Source: Bacteroidota bacterium
Lineage (GTDB): Bacteria > Bacteroidota > Bacteroidia > Flavobacteriales_E > Vicingaceae
Assembly (NCBI GenBank): GCA_016183805.1
Contig: JACPDX010000063.1
Location: forward strand, 1 to 60,745
Direction of reading: 5' to 3'
DNA length: 60,745 bases
The position numbers and the translations under genes are program-made. The notes under the pieces are model-generated. The model was given only the letters and a program-made list of their open reading frames with translations. It made no database searches and was not told the DNA's origin. Of this stretch, positions 35,321-43,199 are shown piece by piece. How positions within the stretch are numbered: position 1 is the stretch's first letter; every line of letters starts with the position of its first letter.

Positions 35321-35803
35321 TTATTTGGTTCGTTTAAGTGTCAATTTTTGGGTATGAAACTTTCTATACTCTTCTTTTGGGTGATTTGATATTAGATAAT
35401 TAAATTCAACCTGATCTATAGAAATTATTTGAAATACCCAAACATTAGTTTTAGTTCTTACGATGATAGTGTCATTTTTCAACTTCCATCTTCCAACTTC
35501 TGATTTTCTTTTTATAGGGTGACTTTTTGCATGGTATTCTAGTTTATGGCATCTTTTAAATAATAGATTTAAGAAACGCTTATTATTCAAAATCTCTAAT
35601 TCTGGTTCAATAAATGGTGGGTTGTCGTCATTGTTTGGTTGTAGATTTGTTCTCTTAATAATTGATATTGTATCAGAAAGAAAAAATGTACTATCCTCGT
35701 TATTAGTAAACCATGACCCAGTTAAATCTTTATTCGTTATTTTTTGTTGTTGACCAAAGATATTAGAAGTTAAAAGAATGAATAAAATGATTAGAAATTT
35801 CAT
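35321..35803 (-). CDS. Hypothetical secreted protein, lipocalin-like
   Basis: 160 residues with signal peptide (to about 18, SNIFGQ). The start of the mature part, KDLTGSWFTNNEDSTFFLSDT, and later VGRWKLKNDTIIVRT look like a lipocalin-like strand order (GSW...). Two cysteines absent except one. Probably periplasmic. Forms a two-gene unit with the small membrane protein. Confidence 0.6.
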   Translation of the reverse strand: MKFLIILFILLTSNIFGQQQKITNKDLTGSWFTNNEDSTFFLSDTISIIKRTNLQPNNDDNPPFIEPELEILNNKRFLNLLFKRCHKLEYHAKSHPIKRKSEVGRWKLKNDTIIVRTKTNVWVFQIISIDQVEFNYLISNHPKEEYRKFHTQKLTLKRTK

Positions 35804-35950
35804 ACCAATAAAAGGGAATTAATCAATAAAAAAGATAGTGTATTCTTAAATTAACGAAGATAGTCTTTTTATTTAATATCTGTAAAAATCTATTCAATCT
35901 GTGGCATAAAAAACTACCAACTTTCGTATTTTTGAAGAAAAGAAAACACT

Positions 35951-36733
35951 ATGGCAAATTTTTTCAAGGAGTTTGGTACAGGAATTTCGGCTTACGGTAA
36001 AGCCATCGAAATTATATTTTCTAAAGGCTTGTGGTGGTTTTTTCTATTCCCAATAATAATAAACATTTTGTTGTTTTTTGGTGGTTTTGCAGCTATTAAT
36101 TATTTAACCGATTTTTTTAAAGAGTGGGTGTTTGGCTTAATAAACAACGAAAATGCAACTTATTTTGGAGCAGCTTATGTACAAGGTTTTTTGTCGGGTT
36201 TTATTTGGCTGGTATTTAAAATTCTATTCTTTTTTATTTTTGCCTACATCGGTGGTTTTGTGGTAATTATTCTACTATCGCCTGTATTTTCTGTTTTATC
36301 CGAAAAAACGGAAGCCGTTTTAACAGGCAAAAAGTACCCTTTTGATGGCGACCAAATGATGAGAGATATTGTGCGAGGAGTTTTAATAGCCACCCGAAAT
36401 TTGTTTATTGAAATTGGTTATATCATCGTGTTATTTTTGTTGAGTTTTATTCCCATTATTGGGCAATTGGGAGCAATCTTTTTGTTTTTTGTATCGGCTT
36501 ATTTTTATGGCTTTTCGTTTATGGATTATACCATCGAACGCCAAAAATATAGCGTTAAACAAAGCGTTCAGTTTATCCGTCAACACAAAGGAATTGCAGT
36601 GGCTAATGGCGTGTTGTTTTCATTATTTATGCTTATTCCGTTTTGTGGGGTAACATTGGCAGGTTTTATTTCTATTGTAGCTGTTGTTGCAGCAACCATT
36701 TCTACACACAAAGTATTGATGGAGGAAGGTTAA
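35951..36733 (+). CDS. EI24/CysZ-like membrane protein
   Basis: 260 residues, four to six membrane helices. It starts FFKEFGTGISAYGKAIEIIFSKGLWWFFLFPIIINILLFF, a typical EI24 domain opening. A conserved LSPVFSVLSEKTE segment and the end helices GVLFSLFMLIPFCGVTLAGF follow. CysZ members are sulfate permeases, but Bacteroidota members are uncharacterised. A -7 box (TATTTTTG, 35927-35934) lies 16 bases before the ATG. Confidence 0.8.
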   Translation: MANFFKEFGTGISAYGKAIEIIFSKGLWWFFLFPIIINILLFFGGFAAINYLTDFFKEWVFGLINNENATYFGAAYVQGFLSGFIWLVFKILFFFIFAYIGGFVVIILLSPVFSVLSEKTEAVLTGKKYPFDGDQMMRDIVRGVLIATRNLFIEIGYIIVLFLLSFIPIIGQLGAIFLFFVSAYFYGFSFMDYTIERQKYSVKQSVQFIRQHKGIAVANGVLFSLFMLIPFCGVTLAGFISIVAVVAATISTHKVLMEEG

Positions 36734-36740
36734 TAAATAA

Positions 36741-36780
36741 TTTTTCTGCGTATATCTGCGTAATCTGCGAGAGATTTCTT
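36741..36780 (+). repeat. Solo arm of the CGCAGATT repeat family
   Basis: TTTTTCTGCGTATATCTGCG followed by TAATCTGCGAGAGATTTC, equivalent to the right arm of the GxxExxY element. There is no partner arm or nuclease gene nearby. Confidence 0.75.
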
Positions 36781-36843
36781 TTAAATTTTTAAAATAACAC
36801 TGAAGTTAAAATAGTAACTTTGCGACTACAAAATCATTAATCG

Positions 36844-37599
36844 TTGAAAGTTAAAATATCCATTGTTTCATATTCCAACACCTTACCATTTTTGTACGGT
36901 TTACAACAATCTGATATGATGAATGATATTGATTTACAATTAGACATTCCATCTAAATGTGCTGAAAAATTGTTAACCAATCAAGTGGATATTGGCTTGG
37001 TTCCGGTAGCTATTTTACCGCAATTACCCGAATACTATATTTTAACTGATTATTGTATTGGAGCCAATAAAAAAGTAAATTCAGTTATTTTGGTTAGCGA
37101 TGTTCCGCTAAAAGAAATAGACACCATATTACTCGATTATCAATCGAAATCATCTATAAATCTAGTGCAAGTGTTAGCTAGAGAATATTGGAAGATTTCT
37201 CCTAAATTTAAACACGCTACCGTTGGTTTTGAAGATAAAATTGCAGAAAAAACTGCCGCAGTAATCATAGGCGACCGAACATTTAATTTAGCAAAACCAT
37301 ACGGTTATATTTATGATTTAGCTGAAGAGTGGTATAAATTTACAGGACTTCCGTTTGCATTTGCATGTTGGGTTGCCAACAAATCTATCCCTCATGAATT
37401 TGTCGAAAAATTAAATCAGGCATTGGCATTTGGTGTGAACCATATTCAGGAAGCCATAACCTTGTCGAACAACAATGGCATTACTTTTGAGCAGTTGCAA
37501 CATTATTTAACCAACGACATCAGCTATGAGTTAACCGATGATAAACGCAAATCAATCCAACTATTTTTAGATTATTTAGCAGAAAATGTTAATATTTAA
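36844..37599 (+). CDS. mqnA: Chorismate dehydratase MqnA (futalosine menaquinone pathway)
   Basis: 251 residues starting at TTG (MKVKISIVSYSNTLPFLYGL). No ATG is available and the family begins exactly here. A perfect -7 box TAACTTTG (36815-36822) sits 21 bases upstream. Family features are VDIGLVPVAILPQLPEYYI, TILLDYQSKSSINLVQVL, IGDRTF and GLPFAFACWVA. The enzyme makes 3-[(1-carboxyvinyl)oxy]benzoate from chorismate, the entry to the futalosine route to menaquinone. None of the other mqn genes are in this window. Confidence 0.93.
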   Translation: MKVKISIVSYSNTLPFLYGLQQSDMMNDIDLQLDIPSKCAEKLLTNQVDIGLVPVAILPQLPEYYILTDYCIGANKKVNSVILVSDVPLKEIDTILLDYQSKSSINLVQVLAREYWKISPKFKHATVGFEDKIAEKTAAVIIGDRTFNLAKPYGYIYDLAEEWYKFTGLPFAFACWVANKSIPHEFVEKLNQALAFGVNHIQEAITLSNNNGITFEQLQHYLTNDISYELTDDKRKSIQLFLDYLAENVNI

Positions 37600-37667
37600 T
37601 AGGTTGAAAGCTAAATTATAATTTTTAATTCTCATCATATTCACTATTTTTGTTTGTCAATAAAAAA

Positions 37668-39308
37668 ATGTACATGAAATTTCTCCATCCTATTCTAATT
37701 CTCTTTTTTGTTTTAAGCTCAACAGTAATGGTAGCTCAAGAAACAGAAGACAAGTCTCCTAAAAAAACCAACAAAGTAGTTTATAAACTTAAAATGAATG
37801 AAGCTCGTCATCAATACCTGAATGGAAACATTAGAGGTGGTTTAAACATTTATCGTGAAATGTTGAAGGAATTTACTAACGATGCAATCGTTAATTATCG
37901 AATAGGAGAGTGTTATTTGGATTTAAAAGAATGGCAATTAGCTGTTGAGTATATCCAAAATGCCGCAACTATAAATGAAAAAGTAGCACCAGAATTAAAT
38001 TATAAATTGGGAGAAGCACTACACCGAAACAATCAATTGGATAAATCTGAGGTAGCTCTTACAGCTTATAAAACAACATTAAAAAAGAAAAATCCGTTGT
38101 ACAATGTTGATAAATTGCTTGCAGAAGTTAGTTATGCGAAGAAATTAATGTTGGCTCCCGTAAAAGTGGAGATTCTTAATTTAGGTAAAAACGTCAATTC
38201 AAGAGGTGGAGATTATGCTCCATCACTAACTGCTGACGGACAAACCATGATTTTTACTTCTCGTAGAGCTGATACCAAGGGTGGTGCAGTTGACAAAGCG
38301 GGCGATTATAAATATTTTGAAGACATTTACATCACAAAATGGGATACTAATTTTAAGGAATGGACTAAAGCACTTCCTGTTGAAGGTAAATTAAATACCG
38401 AAGGACACGATGCCAGTTTAAGTATTTCTCCGGATGGCAATCAAATTTACATTTATAGAAACGACGGAACTGTTTACATCGGCGATATTTTTGTTTCTAA
38501 AAAAAGAAGGTCAGGTATATGGGGTGAGCCGACCGCTTTAGACAAACAAATTAACTCAAGTTATTTTGAAAGCTCAGCTTCGCTTTCGGCTGATGGAAAT
38601 AAGCTTTATTTTGTGAGCGAACGACAAGGAAAAAAATATGGAGCTATTGGAAAAGGTGATATTTATGTGGTAGAAAAAATTAATAAATCAACTTGGGGCG
38701 AACCAAGAAATTTAGGTTCAGTAATTAATACCCCGGAAGATGAAATTTCGGTATATATTCACCCCGATGGAAAAACCTTGTTTTTTAGTTCAAAAGGACA
38801 TTTATCAATGGGTGGTTACGATATTTTTTCGTCAAGATTACAAATGGACGGAACTTGGTCAACCCCTGAAAATTTGGGCTATCCTATCAATACCATTGAT
38901 GATGATGTTCATTTTGTACTGAATACCGATGGTAAAATAGGGTATTATTCAACAATTAGAGAAGATGGTTTAGGCGAACGAGATATTTACAAAATAGACT
39001 TGAAAAACTACGATTTATTAAAAGGTACACAAAAAAATCTTTCGATTGTTAAAGGAAATATCGAAGCCAAATTGGACGGTGAAAAAGTAGTAGCCGATAT
39101 AGAATTTAAAGATGCAAAAGGTGAAATAATTGCAAAAACAAATACCGAAGAAACAGGTGACTTTTTAGTTACTCTGCCTGGAAACATGAAATATACCATA
39201 TCGGTAATTGCTACTGGATATAAATCTCAAACCATTGAATTTGAATTGCCGATAGGAGAAGATAAAACTTTTATTTTGGTAAAAAATATTGTTTTAGAAA
39301 TAGAGTAA
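37668..39308 (+). CDS. TPR, PD40 beta-propeller and carboxypeptidase-regulatory protein (PorE-like without OmpA domain)
   Basis: 546 residues from ATG 37668; ATG 37674 (MKFLHPILILFF) is equally possible. Signal peptide to about 23. TPR repeats occupy about 40-125 (YLNGNIRGGLNIYREMLKEF, YRIGECYLDLKEWQLAVEYI). A propeller with five PD40-type blades follows (LTADGQTMIFTSR, ISPDGNQIYIY, LSADGNKLYFVSER, IHPDGKTLFFSSKG, LNTDGKIGYYSTI). A carboxypeptidase-regulatory sandwich closes the protein (about 455-546). PorE of the type IX system has this order plus a C-terminal OmpA domain, which is absent here; the frame ends with IVLEIE. Role is inferred as envelope-associated. Confidence 0.82.
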   Translation: MYMKFLHPILILFFVLSSTVMVAQETEDKSPKKTNKVVYKLKMNEARHQYLNGNIRGGLNIYREMLKEFTNDAIVNYRIGECYLDLKEWQLAVEYIQNAATINEKVAPELNYKLGEALHRNNQLDKSEVALTAYKTTLKKKNPLYNVDKLLAEVSYAKKLMLAPVKVEILNLGKNVNSRGGDYAPSLTADGQTMIFTSRRADTKGGAVDKAGDYKYFEDIYITKWDTNFKEWTKALPVEGKLNTEGHDASLSISPDGNQIYIYRNDGTVYIGDIFVSKKRRSGIWGEPTALDKQINSSYFESSASLSADGNKLYFVSERQGKKYGAIGKGDIYVVEKINKSTWGEPRNLGSVINTPEDEISVYIHPDGKTLFFSSKGHLSMGGYDIFSSRLQMDGTWSTPENLGYPINTIDDDVHFVLNTDGKIGYYSTIREDGLGERDIYKIDLKNYDLLKGTQKNLSIVKGNIEAKLDGEKVVADIEFKDAKGEIIAKTNTEETGDFLVTLPGNMKYTISVIATGYKSQTIEFELPIGEDKTFILVKNIVLEIE

Positions 39309-39314
39309 TTTAGC

Positions 39315-39920
39315 TTAAATAGTTTTAATAAACTCTATTTCTAATCCTTCCATTTTCTCTAACTCATTAACTACAAAACCAGCTTCATTTTGCCGAATGC
39401 TAAATTCGATTAAACAGTTATTTTCAAAAATCTGTTTAGAAACGGTTAATTCGTATTTTTTTATAAAGTTCATTATTTCACTCATTACCATGTAATCGAA
39501 AGAAATTTGATAATAATTATTTACAGTTTGCTCTATAATTATAGCGTTATTTAGTGCGTCAGCAGCAGCTTCTTTATAAGCAGTAACTAATCCACCAACA
39601 CCCAGCTTAGTTCCTCCAAAATAGCGAACCACTACAATTCCAACATTGGTAATGTTTTTTGATAAAATTTGTCCATAAATAGGTTTTCCAGCCGAATTGT
39701 TAGGCTCTCCATCGTCGCTGTAACGGTATTCGTTTTCGGTTAAACCCAGTTTAAAAGCAAAACAATGATGTCGGGCATCGTGATAATCTTTTTTGAGTTG
39801 GCTAAGATGCGTTTTAAATTCTTCTTCGCTAAAAATGGGAAAAGCAAAAGCCAAAAATTTACTGCCTTTTTCTTTGTAAATTCCTTGAGAAGCTGAGGAT
39901 ATGGTTAGGTAGGTATCCAA
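39315..39920 (-). CDS. YigZ/IMPACT family protein
   Basis: 201 residues. Signature regions are KGSKFLAFAFPI, DARHHCFAFKLG, YRYSDDGEPNNSAGKPI and VVVRYFGGTKLGVGGL. The YigZ N-terminal domain resembles a ribosome or nucleic-acid-binding fold; the biochemical role is not settled. It lies 9 bp after ribD on the same strand and is probably co-transcribed. Confidence 0.9.
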   Translation of the reverse strand: MDTYLTISSASQGIYKEKGSKFLAFAFPIFSEEEFKTHLSQLKKDYHDARHHCFAFKLGLTENEYRYSDDGEPNNSAGKPIYGQILSKNITNVGIVVVRYFGGTKLGVGGLVTAYKEAAADALNNAIIIEQTVNNYYQISFDYMVMSEIMNFIKKYELTVSKQIFENNCLIEFSIRQNEAGFVVNELEKMEGLEIEFIKTI

Positions 39921-39929
39921 ATTTCATTA

Positions 39930-41045
39930 TCAATTATTCCCTATCCATTTTAGATGGTCAACGTCAATCATTTCTTCAGCTATTAAATTTCCTTTAAGAT
40001 TTGGAGCTTTTAGTCCAGTTATAAAATTCTTATTTCCAATAAAAACACGTGCTTCGTCCCATAAATTTTGGTCGATAAATGACTGTAATAAGGTTGCTCC
40101 GCCTTCCACAATTACCGATTGAATGTTTCTTTTGTATAATTCACTTAAAACCTCTTCAATTAATTTTTTTTCGTTTTCAACTTTTACAAAAACTAAGTTT
40201 TTTTCTTCAGTTTCTTTAGTTAACGAAAAAATCAAGGTTGGTACACTTTTATCAAAAACATGTAATGATTGAGAGAGTCTATCGTGCAAATCAATCACTA
40301 TTCGAGTAGGATTTTTACCGTTCCATTCTCTCACATTCAATTGAGGGTTGTCGTTTAAGGCAGTGTTGGTTCCAACCATAATAGCAGATTCTTCGCTTCT
40401 CCATTTATGAACCAGTTGTTTGCTTAAAGGTGAGGTAATCCAGTTATCAACGTCATTACGAGTGGAGTGCAACGGAACAAAGCAATCTGTTGATTTAAAA
40501 GATTGCTTCCCATTTCGTTCCTCATGTTTCGCAATGACGGTTCTTTCCACATCAATAAAACCATCTTTCGTTTCAGTCCATTTAAGTATTACATAAGGTC
40601 GTTTTTTGTTATGAAAAGTAAAAAAACGTTTGTTCAACTCTAATGATTCTTTTTCCAGAATGCCTACAATTACTTCAATACCAGCATTTCTTAGTTTCTC
40701 GATGCCTTTACCAGCAACTTCCGAAAATGAATCAATACAACCTATTACCACTCTTGGAATGTTATGTTCAACAATTAAGTTGGCACAAGGAGGTGTTTTT
40801 CCAAAATGAGCACAAGGTTCGAGATTTACATAAAGCGTGCTTTCTTTTAATAGGGATTTATCTTTAACCGAATGAATGGCATTTACTTCGGCGTGTGCCT
40901 TTCCGTAATCCTGATGATAACCTTCACCAATAATTTTATTGTTGTGAACAATTACGCATCCCACCATCGGATTTGGAGCAACGTTTCCCAAACCATTTTT
41001 TGCCAATTCCAGGCATCGTAATAGGTATTTTTCTTCAAAAATCAT
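39930..41045 (-). CDS. ribD: Bifunctional riboflavin biosynthesis deaminase-reductase RibD
   Basis: 371 residues from ATG 41045 (MIFEEKYLLRCLELAKNG); the upstream ATG 41087 is also in frame. The deaminase domain has the zinc site HAEVNAI and CAHFGKTPPC. The reductase domain has KWRSEESAIMVGTNTALNDNPQLNVR and VEGGATLLQSF. The enzyme converts the GTP cyclohydrolase II product to the ribityl-amino-uracil. Between DGFIDVER and NWITSPLSKQL lies an extra stretch of about 30 residues encoded by a palindromic repeat (40451-40539). The loop at the start of the reductase domain tolerates it, judging by the preserved downstream motifs. Confidence 0.93.
   Translation of the reverse strand: MIFEEKYLLRCLELAKNGLGNVAPNPMVGCVIVHNNKIIGEGYHQDYGKAHAEVNAIHSVKDKSLLKESTLYVNLEPCAHFGKTPPCANLIVEHNIPRVVIGCIDSFSEVAGKGIEKLRNAGIEVIVGILEKESLELNKRFFTFHNKKRPYVILKWTETKDGFIDVERTVIAKHEERNGKQSFKSTDCFVPLHSTRNDVDNWITSPLSKQLVHKWRSEESAIMVGTNTALNDNPQLNVREWNGKNPTRIVIDLHDRLSQSLHVFDKSVPTLIFSLTKETEEKNLVFVKVENEKKLIEEVLSELYKRNIQSVIVEGGATLLQSFIDQNLWDEARVFIGNKNFITGLKAPNLKGNLIAEEMIDVDHLKWIGNN
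40451..40539 (-). repeat. Palindromic repeat inserted in frame in ribD
   Basis: The ends are CGTCATTACGAG and CGCAATGACG (complementary apart from one base), the centre has AGCAATC and GATTGCT around a 13-base A/T-rich loop. This is the CGTCATTGCGA...GCAATCT type of interspersed palindrome known from many Bacteroidota intergenic regions. It codes for about 30 residues of RibD on the minus strand without a stop. Confidence 0.85.
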
Positions 41046-41109
41046 TTTCTCAAATGTACTCCTTTTATAAAAAAGGACTAACTTCATCGCTCGAATTAAA
41101 TTAAAACGA

Positions 41110-42219
41110 ATGGCTAAAAAATCTTCAAAATCAGTTCAAAAGTCTATATTAACAGCAAAATCGCTGAAATTTTTAGAAAATTACATCAACAACCCTGCTC
41201 CAACTGGTTTCGAATCTGATGGGCAAAAAATGTGGTTGGATTATATCAAACCTTATGTGGATGAATATTTTGTAGATACTTACGGTTCAGTTGCTGCGGT
41301 TATCAATCCTAAAGAAAAATTTAGAGTAATCATTGAAGCACATGCCGATGAAATTTCGTGGTTTGTGCATTACATTAACGAAAAAGGATTTATTTATTTG
41401 AGAAGAAATGGTGGCTCCGATCACCAAATTGCACCTTCAAAAAGAGTAAATATACATACCGATAAGGGGATTATTAAAGCAGTGTTTGGCTGGCCGGCAA
41501 TTCATACCAGAACGGCAGGAAAAGAAGAGGCTCCGCAACTCAACAACATCTTTTTAGATTGCGGTTGCAATACCAAAGAAGAAGTGGAAGCTTTAGGAAT
41601 TACGGTGGGTTGTGTAATTACTTACGAAGATGAATTTATGGTGTTGAACGATAAATATTTTGTGGGTCGTGCATTAGATAACCGTATTGGTGGTTTTATG
41701 ATTGCGGAGGTTGCTCGTTTGTTGAAAGAAAACAAAGTGAAACTGCCTTTCGGTTTATACATCACCAACTCGGTACAAGAAGAAGTAGGTTTGCGTGGTG
41801 CCGAAATGATGGTACAAAACATTAAGCCAAATGTGGCTATTGTAACCGATGTTTGCCACGATACACAAACACCAATGATTAACAAAATTGAAAATGGTGA
41901 TAATCATGCAGGAAAAGGACCAGTTTTAACTGTAGGACCGGCAGTACAAAATAATTTATTGAAATTGATTAAAGAAGCTGCAACTGCAACTAAAATTCCA
42001 TATCAATTAGCGGCAGCGAGCCGTGCAACAGGAACAGATACTGATGCGTTTGCGTATGCAACCGGTGGAGTAGCTTCGGCATTAATTTCGTTACCCTTGC
42101 GTTACATGCATACCACAGTGGAAATGGTACATAAAGACGATGTAGAAAATGTAATTAAGTTGATTTACGAATCTTTACAAAAAGTTAAAAACAACCACGA
42201 TTTTAGGTATTTGAAATAG
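41110..42219 (+). CDS. M42 family metallopeptidase (glutamyl aminopeptidase/endoglucanase-like)
   Basis: 369 residues, cytoplasmic. Dinuclear metal-site motifs: EAHADEI, GRALDNRIGG, VQEEVGLRGAE, VTDVCHD and YMHTTVEMVH. M42 enzymes form tetrahedral dodecamers that trim N-terminal residues from peptides. Divergent from ribD with 64 bp between the start codons. Followed by a CGCAGATT-family hairpin. Confidence 0.92.
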   Translation: MAKKSSKSVQKSILTAKSLKFLENYINNPAPTGFESDGQKMWLDYIKPYVDEYFVDTYGSVAAVINPKEKFRVIIEAHADEISWFVHYINEKGFIYLRRNGGSDHQIAPSKRVNIHTDKGIIKAVFGWPAIHTRTAGKEEAPQLNNIFLDCGCNTKEEVEALGITVGCVITYEDEFMVLNDKYFVGRALDNRIGGFMIAEVARLLKENKVKLPFGLYITNSVQEEVGLRGAEMMVQNIKPNVAIVTDVCHDTQTPMINKIENGDNHAGKGPVLTVGPAVQNNLLKLIKEAATATKIPYQLAAASRATGTDTDAFAYATGGVASALISLPLRYMHTTVEMVHKDDVENVIKLIYESLQKVKNNHDFRYLK

Positions 42220-42228
42220 GTTTTATTT

Positions 42229-42288
42229 CTCGCAGATTTCACTGATATACGCAGAAAAAAATCAGCGTGAATTAGCGAAATCTGCGAG
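42229..42288. repeat. Complete hairpin of the CGCAGATT repeat family without a gene inside
   Basis: Outer arms CTCGCAGATTTC and GAAATCTGCGAG pair perfectly over 12 bp. The inner parts (ACTGATATACGCAG and the complement of CAGCGTGAATTAGC) pair imperfectly, leaving an A-rich loop. It equals the two GxxExxY-flanking arms joined together. It also lies between the convergent M42 and DUF2797 genes and may terminate them. Confidence 0.85.
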
Positions 42289-42292
42289 AGTT

Positions 42293-43090
42293 TTAAAAGC
42301 TGAGTTCCACCACGTACCCACTATACGTCCTAACGTTCAAAACAATTCCATTTTCAAAATAGAGGTATTGTCCTTTTATGCCGGTAAGTTTCCCTACATA
42401 TTCAGGAACTTTATCAAACCCAATGCTGTTTACTTTTACGGGGTAATTTAAAACAGGATAGTTAATTTCAGTAATGTTGTTTTCCTGTAAAATATAAGGT
42501 TGGTATTCGTCTGCCAACAGTTTTTTAATGTTGTTTTTTTCTGCAATTAAATCCACATCTGCATTTAAGTTCATGAGCATTTGTCGCCAATTGGTTTTGT
42601 CGGCAAGGTGTTGTTTTAAACTTACCTCAATCATTCCTGCCAAATAGCGGTTGGGTGTTACTGCTAAAATAACTGCTTTTGATGCACCTTGATCTATCCA
42701 ACGAGTTGGTATTTGGCTTTCTCTGGTTACACCAACTTTTATTCCGCTGGTAAGCGACAAATAAACCATGTGCGGTTTTAATTGAACCGATTTCTCAAAT
42801 TCTAAATCCCTATCCTCTATTCCCAAATGCGCCTTTGATAATTCAGGATGAATAATCCAATCGGCAGCACTTGCCGAATTTTTAAAACAAGGGTAACAAA
42901 ACCCTTGGTTAAAAGATTTTATGGTTGTTTTACCACATTCTTTACAAATAATTTGATGCTGGTACGTTAACGAAATCTCTTTTCCAATCAATTCGTTCAT
43001 GTTTACCAAATCTGCACCAATAGGTAAATGGTAAATTACTTTATCGTTTAATGCGGTGTGCATTTTATCTAAAGGTCCTGAGTAGTTCAT
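42293..43090 (-). CDS. DUF2797 family protein with zinc ribbon
   Basis: 265 residues. A zinc-ribbon-like pair CKEC and CYPC (about 49-70) is followed by HMVYLSLTSGIKVGVTRESQIPTRWIDQGA, which looks like a degenerate GIY-YIG-type core (YLS, KVGVTR) as seen in DUF2797 proteins. The C-terminus (GKLTGIKGQYLYFENG) is a small beta domain. Function unknown; nucleic acid binding is possible. Translation start at the ATG 43090. Confidence 0.78.
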   Translation of the reverse strand: MNYSGPLDKMHTALNDKVIYHLPIGADLVNMNELIGKEISLTYQHQIICKECGKTTIKSFNQGFCYPCFKNSASAADWIIHPELSKAHLGIEDRDLEFEKSVQLKPHMVYLSLTSGIKVGVTRESQIPTRWIDQGASKAVILAVTPNRYLAGMIEVSLKQHLADKTNWRQMLMNLNADVDLIAEKNNIKKLLADEYQPYILQENNITEINYPVLNYPVKVNSIGFDKVPEYVGKLTGIKGQYLYFENGIVLNVRTYSGYVVELSF

Positions 43091-43199
43091 AAAGTTGGAG
43101 AATTCATAAAGTTCTAAAATTATTAATATTATTTTAAGTAGGGAGTTTTGTTCGAAATCAACTTTAAACTTTTAACTTTAAACTTTAAACTCATTTAAA

